Below are positions 8,021 to 16,100 of a stretch of 64,000 bases of DNA, piece by piece. Made by a program: the position numbers and the translations under genes. Each line of letters starts with the position of its first letter. The stretch's first letter is position 1. Under the pieces are notes generated by a model that had not been told where the DNA came from, did no database searches, and worked only from the letters and a program-made list of their open reading frames with translations. Origin of the DNA: Amorphoplanes friuliensis DSM 7358 (lineage in GTDB: Bacteria > Actinomycetota > Actinomycetes > Mycobacteriales > Micromonosporaceae); the NCBI RefSeq assembly GCF_000494755.1, contig NC_022657.1, forward strand, positions 8,090,001 through 8,154,000. The letters run 5' to 3'.

Positions 8021-8445
8021 CAGCGGAGAGCACCGATCCGGCCGGTCACGGGGCCGGCCGGATCGGCTTCTTCACGGTCCTGTACGACGAGGGCTGCCCG
8101 ATCTGCCGCACCGCACACCACTGGCTGGAGAGCCGCGACCAGCTCGTACCCCTGGAGTTCGTCCCGGCCGGATCGGCGGACGCCCGGCGGCGCTTCCCCG
8201 GCCTGGACCATGCCGCGACCCTGCGCGATCTGACCGTGATCACCGACGGTGGCCTGGTGTACGTGTCGGACGGTGCGTGGCTGGCGTGCCTGTGGGCGCT
8301 GACCGACTATCGCGGGATGGCCGAGCGGCTGGGGTCGCCGCGGTTGCTGCCCGCCGCACGACGCTTCATCGCCGCGGCCGCGGCCGTCCGGCAATCGACG
8401 CGGGCAGGCGACTACGGTGACGTGTGTGACGACCGCTGCCGCTGA
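8017..8445 (+). CDS. DCC family (DUF393) thiol-disulfide oxidoreductase-like protein
   Basis: The 142-residue protein begins at an ATG overlapping the stop of the upstream membrane gene. The defining DxxCxxC motif is visible as YDEGCPICRTAHHWLE (C27 and C30). It is followed by the expected LEFVPAGSADARRRFPGL and a late VSDGAWLACLWAL helix. DCC proteins have a thioredoxin-like fold. Their substrates are mostly unknown, and a redox role for the neighbouring membrane protein is possible. The last 29 bases overlap the start of the TetR gene. Confidence 0.8.
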   Translation: MTAESTDPAGHGAGRIGFFTVLYDEGCPICRTAHHWLESRDQLVPLEFVPAGSADARRRFPGLDHAATLRDLTVITDGGLVYVSDGAWLACLWALTDYRGMAERLGSPRLLPAARRFIAAAAAVRQSTRAGDYGDVCDDRCR

Positions 8446-9196
8446 CTCCCCCGCCGACGAGCCCGGCGCGAGCCCCGCGGCGCCCGAGGCCAAAACGCCG
8501 GCGGCTGTCGAAGGCGACCCGGGCGTGGAGAAGCCGCGGCGGGCCCGGGGTGAGCAGACCCGGCAGTTGATCCTCGAGACCGCACTGCGGCTGTTCCGGG
8601 AGCGCGGTTACACCGAGACCACGATGCGGGCCATCGCCAAGGAGGCCGGGGTCGCGGTCGGCAACGCCTACTACTACTTCGACTCCAAGGAACACCTGAT
8701 CCAGGGGTTCTACGACCGCAACCAGGCCGCGCACCGGGTCGCGGCCGAGCCGGTGCTGGCGAACGAGAAGGACTTCGCCGCCCGGTTGCGCGGGGTGCTG
8801 CACGCCGGCATCGACGTCAACGAGCCGTACCACTCGTTCGCGGCCACGTTCTTCAAGTCCGCGGCGGAGCCGTCGTCACCGCTGAGCCCGTTCTCGCGGG
8901 AGTCGTCACCGGCCCGCGAGGCGGCGATCTCGATCTTCCGGGACGTGGTCGACGGCTCGTCCGCAAAGGTCGACCCCGAACTCCGCAAGGAGCTCCCCGA
9001 GCTCCTCTGGCTCAGCTGGATGGGCGTGGTCCTCTTCTGGGTCTACGACCACTCCCCCGAGCAGCGGCGCACGCGGCGGCTGATCGACGGCATCGTGCCG
9101 CTGGTCGACCGGCTCGTCGCTCTCTCGCGCCTGCGCGTGCTGCGGCCGGCGCTGCGGCAGATCCTCGCCCTGATCGACTCGATCCGGCGCGACTGA
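8417..9196 (+). CDS. TetR family transcriptional regulator
   Basis: The protein has 259 residues from the GTG at 8417; a GTG three codons later is equally possible. After a disordered Ala/Pro/Glu-rich leader of about 40 residues comes a canonical TetR helix-turn-helix, TTMRAIAKEAGVAVGNAYYYF, followed by an all-helical ligand domain. It is the third gene of the operon whose promoter carries two TTGAACGCGTTCAA palindromes, so autoregulation is likely. The ligand is unknown. The C-terminal domain does not resemble QacR or TetR proper closely enough to guess one. Confidence 0.85.
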   Translation: MTCVTTAAADSPADEPGASPAAPEAKTPAAVEGDPGVEKPRRARGEQTRQLILETALRLFRERGYTETTMRAIAKEAGVAVGNAYYYFDSKEHLIQGFYDRNQAAHRVAAEPVLANEKDFAARLRGVLHAGIDVNEPYHSFAATFFKSAAEPSSPLSPFSRESSPAREAAISIFRDVVDGSSAKVDPELRKELPELLWLSWMGVVLFWVYDHSPEQRRTRRLIDGIVPLVDRLVALSRLRVLRPALRQILALIDSIRRD

Positions 9197-9457
9197 TCAC
9201 TCTCCGCACTCTTAACCTTCCTCACTTTGAGTAGTCGGCTGATGAGCCGACCGGATCAGAATGCGGCGCTTTCCGCCCTGGTGTGCGCCGATAGCCGGAT
9301 CTGTCGCTCACGACCGGCCAACCGTTCGGCCAATTCGCGTACCGAGCGCTTCCGCGGTGCACCAGTCGCCACGTAGCGTTACCTCTGCAGGTGGATCTGG
9401 GGATGTCGCAGGGCTTCGGACCTCGGGACCGGTCCGAATTCCCCCGCGGCACGGATG

Positions 9458-9516
9458 GTGAGCCGGGCGCCCCGATGATTTCGGGAGCAATCATCGGGCT
9501 GAGGCGCCCGGCTCAC
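9458..9516. terminator. Long two-part hairpin between convergent tetR and copA
   Basis: The 328-bp gap 9197-9524 holds no gene. Its main structure is a long inverted repeat. The outer stem is GTGAGCCGGGCGCC (9458-9471) with its exact complement at 9503-9516. The inner stem is CCGATGATT (9472-9480) with AATCATCGG (9489-9497). A 5-base bulge separates the two on the 3' side. Together they make 23 base pairs, suited to terminating the minus-strand copA transcript, which ends 9 bp away. No strong T-tract is seen. The rest of the gap shows nothing I can name. Confidence 0.6.
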
Positions 9517-9524
9517 ACTGCCGC

Positions 9525-11663
9525 CTACCTCTGCGGCGCCGCAGCCTTGAAGCGGCGGAGGCGCAGGCTGTTGGCGACCACGAAGATCGAGCTGAAGGCC
9601 ATCGCGGCGCCGGCGATCATGGGGTTGAGCAGGCCCGCAGCCGCCAGCGGCAGACCCGCCACGTTGTAGGCGAAGGCCCAGAACAGATTCCCCCGAATGA
9701 TCGTCACGGTACGGCGAGCCAGGCGTACGGCGTCGACGGCCGCGGTGAGGTCGTCGCGCATCAGGGTCAGGTCGGACGCCTCGATCGCCACGTCGGTGCC
9801 CGCACCCATCGCCACGCCGAGGTCGGCCTGGGCCAGCGCGGCCGCGTCGTTGACACCGTCGCCGACCATCGCGACGGACCTGCCCCGGGCCTGGAGCTGC
9901 TTGACCACGTCGACCTTGCCCGCGGGCAGCACACCGGCGATGACCTCGGTGATGCCGACCTGGGCGGCGACGGCCTCGGCCACCGCGGGCGCGTCGCCGG
10001 TGACCAGGATCGGTTCGAGGCCCAGCGCGCGGAGACTGCGGACTGCGGCGGCGCTCGTCGGGCGTACCGAATCGGAGAGCGCCAGGCGGCCCCGGGCCGT
10101 GCCGTCGACGCGGACCTCGACCCACGTCTCGGCGGTGTCGCCCGTGCCCCGGGCGATCTCCACCTCGGCGCCGTCCACCACGCCGCGCACACCGACACCT
10201 GCGGTCGCCCGGAAGTCACTCACCGGAGGAAGCGAGCCCTTCGCGGCGGCGGCGCGGGTGATCGCCCGGCCGAGCGGGTGCTCGGACGCGGCCTCGACGG
10301 CACCGGCCAGCCTCAGCAGCTCGTCGGCGTCCTGACCGGGCTCGGGCACGATCGACGACACCGTCATCGTCCCGGTCGTCACCGTGCCGGTCTTGTCGAG
10401 CACGATCGTGTCCACGCGCCGGGTCGACTCGAGCGCCTCCACACCGCGGATGAGGATGCCCAGCTGGGCGCCGCGACCGGTGCCGACCAGCAGCGCGGTC
10501 GGTGTGGCCAGGCCGAGCGCGCACGGGCACGCGATGATCAGGACGGCGACGGCGGCGGTGAACGCGGCCGTCGTGCCCTGGCCGGTGCCGAGCCAGTAGC
10601 CCAGCGTCGCCGCGGCCAGCGCGATCACCACCGGGACAAAAACTCCGGAGATGCGGTCGGCGAGCCGCTGCACCGCGGCCTTGCCGTTCTGCGCCTCCTC
10701 GACGAGGCGGGCCATCTGGGCGAGCTGCGTGTCGGCACCGACCCTGGTCGCGCGCACGACCAGGCGTCCGCCGGCGTTGACCGTGCCACCGGTCACCGGG
10801 TCACCCGCGGCCACCTCGACCGGCACGGACTCACCGGTGAGCAGACTCTGGTCGAGTGCGGAAGCGCCGTCGACGACCGTGCCGTCGGTGGCGACCTTCT
10901 CACCCGGGCGTACCAGGAAGGTGTCGCCCGCCTGAAGCTTGTCGGCCGGGATCTCGCGGCCGTCGGCGAGGGTGACGGTTTTGGGGCCGAGGGCCAGCAG
11001 CGACCGCAGAGCGTCACCGGCCCGGCGCTTGGCCCGGGCCTCCGCATAACGCCCGGCCAGCAGGAACGCGGTCACACCGGCCGCCGCCTCGAGGTAGAGG
11101 GCGTCACCCTGCGAACCGGCCCGCAGCTCGAACGGGTGCGTCATGCCGGGCACGCCGGCGTCACCGAGGAAGAGCGCCCACAACGACCAGAGGAACGCCG
11201 CGAGGGTGCCGATCGAGACGAGCGTGTCCATGGTGGCGGCGCCGTGCCGGAGGTTGACGAACGCCGCCCGGTGGAACGGCCAGCCGCCGTAGACGACAAC
11301 CGGCGCGGCCAGCGTCAGCGACAGCCACTGCCAGTAGGTGAACTGCCAGGCCGGGACCATGGCCAGCACGATCACCGGAACGCTCAGCGCGGCCGACACG
11401 AGCAGCCGGGTGCGCAACGGGTCGGCCCGCTGCGCCTCGGCAACAGGCTCGGCCTTCGGCTCGGCGGCGGTGTAACCCGTCTTTTCCACCACGGCGATGA
11501 GGTCGGCTGCGCTGAGCCCCGCCGGAACCGTGGCGCGCGCCTTCTCGGTCGCGTAGTTGACGGTCGCGGTGACGCCCTCGAGACGGTTGAGCTTCTTCTC
11601 GATGCGGTTGGCGCAGGCGGCACACGTCATGCCACCGATCTCCAACTCGATCTGCTGCGTCAT
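9525..11663 (-). CDS. copA: Copper-translocating P1B-type ATPase
   Basis: The 712-residue protein has one N-terminal heavy-metal-associated domain with GGMTCAAC (C14, C17). Eight transmembrane segments follow, including the Cu(I)-site CPC motif at residues 379-381 (IIACPCALG), then the phosphorylation site D423 in DKTGTVT, the SEHPLG motif of the nucleotide domain and GDGVNDAAAL. These mark a Cu(I) exporter in the plasma membrane. The start overlaps the stop of the upstream TetR gene by four bases. A CsoR-like box lies 11-28 bp before the ATG, inside the end of that TetR gene, so copper control may be independent of TetR. Confidence 0.92.
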   Translation of the reverse strand: MTQQIELEIGGMTCAACANRIEKKLNRLEGVTATVNYATEKARATVPAGLSAADLIAVVEKTGYTAAEPKAEPVAEAQRADPLRTRLLVSAALSVPVIVLAMVPAWQFTYWQWLSLTLAAPVVVYGGWPFHRAAFVNLRHGAATMDTLVSIGTLAAFLWSLWALFLGDAGVPGMTHPFELRAGSQGDALYLEAAAGVTAFLLAGRYAEARAKRRAGDALRSLLALGPKTVTLADGREIPADKLQAGDTFLVRPGEKVATDGTVVDGASALDQSLLTGESVPVEVAAGDPVTGGTVNAGGRLVVRATRVGADTQLAQMARLVEEAQNGKAAVQRLADRISGVFVPVVIALAAATLGYWLGTGQGTTAAFTAAVAVLIIACPCALGLATPTALLVGTGRGAQLGILIRGVEALESTRRVDTIVLDKTGTVTTGTMTVSSIVPEPGQDADELLRLAGAVEAASEHPLGRAITRAAAAKGSLPPVSDFRATAGVGVRGVVDGAEVEIARGTGDTAETWVEVRVDGTARGRLALSDSVRPTSAAAVRSLRALGLEPILVTGDAPAVAEAVAAQVGITEVIAGVLPAGKVDVVKQLQARGRSVAMVGDGVNDAAALAQADLGVAMGAGTDVAIEASDLTLMRDDLTAAVDAVRLARRTVTIIRGNLFWAFAYNVAGLPLAAAGLLNPMIAGAAMAFSSIFVVANSLRLRRFKAAAPQR

Positions 11664-12274
11664 GGGGCCAGCTTATACCCCTCGGGGGTACCCAGGGAGA
11701 CTTCGGTGCCCGTGATGAGGATCGCCAATCCGTACTCGAACATGTCGTCGCCCATCGGGCTTCCCGCGCGCACCGCGGCGGCCAGCGTCGGCAGTTCACT
11801 GAGGTCGGGCCGCTCACCGCGCACAACGGCCTGCTCCTGCAGCACCTGCCCGGTGATGTAGTGGCTCAGCGCGGTGATCGTCCGCAGCGCCTGCAACGGC
11901 GTGAACCCCCGCGCGACCATCGCCGCGAGCTCCTCCTCGAAATGCCGCGTGGAGTCACCGCCCCGCACGGCCGAGGACACGACCCGCGCGCCGTCGCGGC
12001 TGGCCAGGAGGGATTTCCGGTACGCCCGCGCGCGCCGGGCCAGCCATTCCTGCCAGCTCTCGTCGTCGCGCGGAGGCCCCATCCCGGCGCGCAGGATGAT
12101 CGCGTTGGCCATGCCGTCGAGCAGCTCCTGCTTGGTGCGGATGTGCCAGTAGAGCGCCGGCGACTGCACGCCCAGCTCGGTCGCCAACCGGCGAACGGTG
12201 AGTCCGTCCAGACCCACCTCGTCGAGGAGCCGCAGCCCGGCATCGATGAGCACTTCTCGCGTCAAGCCCTTCAC
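11660..12274 (-). CDS. TetR/AcrR family transcriptional regulator
   Basis: The 204-residue protein has an N-terminal TetR domain with VRRLATELGVQSPALYWHIRTKQELLDGM, the form seen in true TetR-type (TetR_C) repressors. A helical C-terminal domain includes ALSHYITGQVLQEQAV. It is divergent from an alpha/beta hydrolase gene. The 52-bp gap between them carries two adjacent palindromes, the likely operator for both directions. Its 3' end overlaps copA. The inducer is unknown. The link to copper is positional only and may be incidental, given the separate copper box. Confidence 0.85.
   Translation of the reverse strand: MKGLTREVLIDAGLRLLDEVGLDGLTVRRLATELGVQSPALYWHIRTKQELLDGMANAIILRAGMGPPRDDESWQEWLARRARAYRKSLLASRDGARVVSSAVRGGDSTRHFEEELAAMVARGFTPLQALRTITALSHYITGQVLQEQAVVRGERPDLSELPTLAAAVRAGSPMGDDMFEYGLAILITGTEVSLGTPEGYKLAP
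11674..11691. promoter_or_regulatory. CsoR-type copper operator candidate upstream of copA
   Basis: TATACCCCTCGGGGGTAC contains the exact inverted repeat TACCCC-TCG-GGGGTA. It closely matches the pseudo-palindromic GC-rich boxes flanked by TA that CsoR copper sensors bind in actinobacteria. It sits inside the last codons of the upstream TetR gene, directly before the copA start. No csoR gene is in the window, so the regulator would act from elsewhere. The match rests on remembered consensus; binding is inference. Confidence 0.55.
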
Positions 12275-12282
12275 GACGTCAC

Positions 12283-12318
12283 CTTAGCAATGCTAAGTTT
12301 TCCTTAGCGCTGCTAAGG
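12283..12318. promoter_or_regulatory. Paired TetR operator between tetR and the hydrolase gene
   Basis: There are two palindromes, CTTAGCAATGCTAAG (12283-12297) and CCTTAGCGCTGCTAAGG (12302-12318), sharing the half-site CTTAGC. Their centres lie 20 bp apart, two helical turns. The second overlaps the Shine-Dalgarno region of the hydrolase gene, and the first lies 9 bp before the tetR start. This arrangement would let the TetR protein repress both divergent genes at once. Confidence 0.75.
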
Positions 12319-12326
12319 AGGATGCC

Positions 12327-13118
12327 ATGAAGGTCATGACCGACGACGGCACCGAAGCGTGGGCGGAGGATGAGGGTCGCGGCACACCGATCCTGGTCAT
12401 CCACGGCGGCATGGGTGATCCGAGCGCCTGGCGGCCGGTCACGGACCTGCTCCACGACCGCTTCCGCACGGTACGGCTGCACCGCCGCCAATACCGTCTG
12501 GACCTTCCCCGCCCGGTCACGATGGCCCAAGAGGTCTCCCACGTCGCGGCGGTCGCGGGTGAGCTGGGACGACCGCTGCTGGTGGGCCACTCGTCCGGCG
12601 CGGTCCTCGCACTGGAGGCCATGGCCGCCGACCCGGACGCCTACACGGGCGCCGTCCTCTACGAACCGCCGACCGTGATCGGCGAACCCCTCGGCGGCCC
12701 CAAACTCGTGCCGGCCCACGCAGCCATCGCCGCCGGCAAACCGGGCCGCGCCCTGACCATCTTCCTGCGCGACGTGGTCCGCCTGCCCGCACCGATGGCC
12801 TGGTTCGCGGGCGCCTTCGTGGGCCGCCACCCGGAATACCGCCGCCGTGTCATCCGCCAGCTCGACGACAACGACGCGATCGACGCCCTCGGCGTCCGGC
12901 TGCCCGCCTACGCCGACCTCGACCTGCCGATCCTGCTCCTCGGCGGCGACCGATCCCCCCGGCATCTGGCCGAACGCCTCGACGCGCTGGAGCAGGCCCT
13001 GCCCCGCACGCGCCGCCTCCTGATGCACGGCCAGGGCCACAACGCGGAACGCAGCGCGCCGGCCCGCGTCGCCCAGGCCATCACCAAGTTCCTGGACGAG
13101 GACATCAAACCCCGCTGA
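12327..13118 (+). CDS. Alpha/beta fold hydrolase
   Basis: The 263-residue protein has the classic fold landmarks: an oxyanion loop VIHGGMGDPSAW (residues 24-35), the nucleophile elbow GHSSG with serine as nucleophile, a late acid in LLLGGDRSP, and the catalytic histidine in GQGHNAE near the C-terminus. It lacks a signal peptide and is probably cytosolic. It begins with ATG after AAGGAGG, which is part of the downstream operator palindrome, so the divergent TetR protein likely controls it. The substrate is unknown; esterase or haloalkane-type activities are possible. Confidence 0.82.
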   Translation: MKVMTDDGTEAWAEDEGRGTPILVIHGGMGDPSAWRPVTDLLHDRFRTVRLHRRQYRLDLPRPVTMAQEVSHVAAVAGELGRPLLVGHSSGAVLALEAMAADPDAYTGAVLYEPPTVIGEPLGGPKLVPAHAAIAAGKPGRALTIFLRDVVRLPAPMAWFAGAFVGRHPEYRRRVIRQLDDNDAIDALGVRLPAYADLDLPILLLGGDRSPRHLAERLDALEQALPRTRRLLMHGQGHNAERSAPARVAQAITKFLDEDIKPR

Positions 13119-13142
13119 CGCCCGGCCTTCCCGGCCGGGCGT
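13118..13142. terminator. Hairpin between convergent hydrolase and NAD-GDH genes
   Basis: A perfect 10-bp stem is formed by ACGCCCGGCC (13118-13127) and GGCCGGGCGT (13133-13142) with a 5-base loop. It begins at the hydrolase stop and lies 10 bp from the NAD-GDH stop, so it can serve both directions. A short T-run (CGTTCG) follows on the plus strand. Confidence 0.65.
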
Positions 13143-13151
13143 CGTTCGGGA

Positions 13152-16100
13152 TCAGCCGGCTGCGGAGGTCTTGACCAGGGTGCGGATCTGGCGCAGGAGG
13201 ACCGACAGGGCGGCCAGGTCGGCGGGTGACTCCTCCACGTTGCCCATGGCGTTGCCGGCGCGGGCCATCGAGGCGGCGTTGACCTGCTCCCATTCGGAGA
13301 CGCGGTCCTCCGGGGTGGCCTCCGCGGACGTCGACTGCAGGACCTCGGCGGTCAGGCCGGCCAGCGCTGCGTACAGGTCGTAGCGCAGGGCCATGCGGGC
13401 GAGGGTCTGCCAGCGGTCGCCGCGGGGGAGGCGGGAGATGTGCGACAGGAGGACGTCGATCTGGAAGCGTTCCGAGATGACGAAGTAGACCTTTGCCACC
13501 TCGGTCGGCGCGTGATCGGTGGCCGCGGCCGTCTCGAGGATGTCGAGGAGGCCGAAGCTGTAGACCACACGAGAGACCGACTCGGCCAGCCCTTCCGGGA
13601 TGCCGCGTTCGGCCAGCATCTCGATGTGGTTCTCCAGGGAGCTGCGTTCCTTGCCGATGACCACGGTCGGGAGCTGCTGGAGCAGCGCGTCGACACCCGG
13701 GCGCAGCCGGGCGATCTCGCCGGCCACGTCGATCGGTGAGCGGCGGTTGCTGACCAGCCAGCGCACGGCCCGGTCGAGGAGGCGGCGCGTCTCCAGGTAG
13801 ACCAAGGTCTGCGCCGGTGTCGGGACGTTGTTGTCCAGCTTCTCGGCCGCGGCCCACAGGTCGGGCAGACCGTAGACGTCGCGGATCACGACGTACGCCC
13901 GGATCACGTCGGCGGCGGACGCCCCGCTCTCCTCCATCGCCCGGAAGACGAAGGAGGTGCCGCCGCGGTTGACGACCTCGTTGACCAGGGCGGTGGAGAT
14001 GATCTCGCGGCGGAGGCGGTGCCCGGCCATGCGGGCGCCGAACCGCTCGCGCAGCGGCGTCGGGAAGTAGCGGGCGAGGACACCGTTGGTCCACTCCTCG
14101 TCGACCAGGACGTCGGCGAGGACCTGCCTCTCGAGCGAGATCTTCACGTACGCCAGCAGCACCGCGAACTCGGGTGCCGTGAGTCCTTCGCCGGCGTCGT
14201 ACCGGGCGGCCAGCTCCTTGTCGGTCGGCAGCGCCTCGAGCTCGCGGTTGAGCTGGCCCGACTGCTCGAGGGTGATCAGCATGCGGCGGTGCACCGGGAG
14301 CAGGGAGTGCGCCTGCGAGCGGGCGTTGCCCAGCGCCGTGGCCTGCTCGTAGTTGTCGCGGAGCACCAGCGCGGCGACCTCGTCGGTCATGGCCGCCAGC
14401 AGCTCGTCGCGGGCGGGGACGGTCATCTCGCCGTCGGTCACCGCACCACCGAGCAGGATCTTGATGTTGACCTCGTGGTCGGAGCAGTCGACACCGGCCG
14501 TGTTGTCGATGAAGTCGGTGAAGATGCGGCCGCCGTGCCCGGTGCCGGTCTCGTCCTGCGGGCCGCCCGTGCGGGCGTACTCGATGCGTCCGCGCTGGGT
14601 GAGGCCCAGGTTGCCGCCCTCGCCGACGACCTTGGCCCGCACCTGGGCGCCGTTGACCCGGATCGGGTCGTTGGTCTTGTCGCCGACGTCGGCGTGCGTC
14701 TCGGCGGTCGCCTTGACGTAGGTGCCGATGCCGCCGTTCCAGAGCAGGTCGACCGGCGCGGTGAGGATGGCCCGCATCAGATCCGCGGGACTCACGGCCG
14801 TCGCGTCGCCGAGACCGAGCGCGGCCCGGACCTGCGGTGACACCGGGATCGACTTCGCCGTCCGCGGATAGACCCCGCCACCCGCGCTAATCAGCGCGGC
14901 GTCGTAGTCGGCCCAGGACGAGCGCGGCAGGTCGAACAGGCGGCGGCGTTCGGCGTACGAGGTGGCGGCGTCCGGCTCGGGGTCCAGGAAGATGTGCCGG
15001 TGGTCGAACGCGGCCACCAGCCGGATGTGCTCGCTGAGCAGCATGCCGTTGCCGAAGACGTCGCCGGACATGTCACCGACGCCGACCACCGTGAAGTCCT
15101 GCGACTGCGTGTCGGTGCCCAGGTCGCGGAAGTGCTTCTTGACCGACTCCCACGCACCACGCGCGGTGATGCCCATCTTCTTGTGGTCGTAGCCCGCCGA
15201 GCCCCCGGAGGCGAACGCGTCGCCGAGCCAGAAGTCCTTGCTCACCGAGATCTCGTTGGCGATGTCCGAGAACGTCGCCGTGCCCTTGTCGGCCGCGACC
15301 ACCAGATAGGGGTCGTCGCTGTCGTGCCGGACCACGTCGACCGGCGGCACGATCTTGCCGCTGTGGATGTTGTCGGTGACGTCGAGCAGCGCGCCGATGA
15401 AGAGGCGGTAACAGGCGACGGCCTCGTCACGGTCGCCCGGCTTCTGCTTGAGCACAAAGCCGCCCTTGGCACCGACCGGCACGATCACGGCGTTTTTCAC
15501 CATCTGCGCCTTGACCAGGCCGAGGACCTCGGTGCGGAAGTCCTCACGACGGTCGGACCAGCGCAGGCCACCCCGGGCGACGGCACCGAACCGCAGGTGC
15601 ACACCCTCGAAGCGGGGCGAATAGACGAAGATCTCGTACTTCGGGCGGGGTGCCGGCAGGTCCGGGATGGCCTGCGGGTCCAGCTTGAACGCGACGTACG
15701 ACTTGGGCCGTGAGTCCGCGCCGCGCTGGAAGAAGCTCGTGCGCAGCGTGGCCTGGATCAGCGTCAGGTAGGACCGCAGGATCCTGTCCTGGTCGAGGCT
15801 GTCGACGTCGTCGAGCAGTGTGGTGATCTGCTCGGCCAGGTCGGCGCCACGACGCTCCCGCTCCTCCTCGACCAGCTCCAGCCGGGGCGAAAAACGCACC
15901 TCGAAGAGCTGCACCAGGAGTCCGGCGATCTCCGGATAGGCGATGAAGGTCGACTCCACGTACCGCTGGGAGAAGACGTTGCCGGTCTGCCGCTGATATT
16001 TCGCGTACGCCCGGAGCACCACGACCTGACGCCAGGTCAGCCCGGCCCGCAGCACCAGCTCGTTGAAGCCGTCCACCTCGGCCTCGCCCCGCCACGCGGC

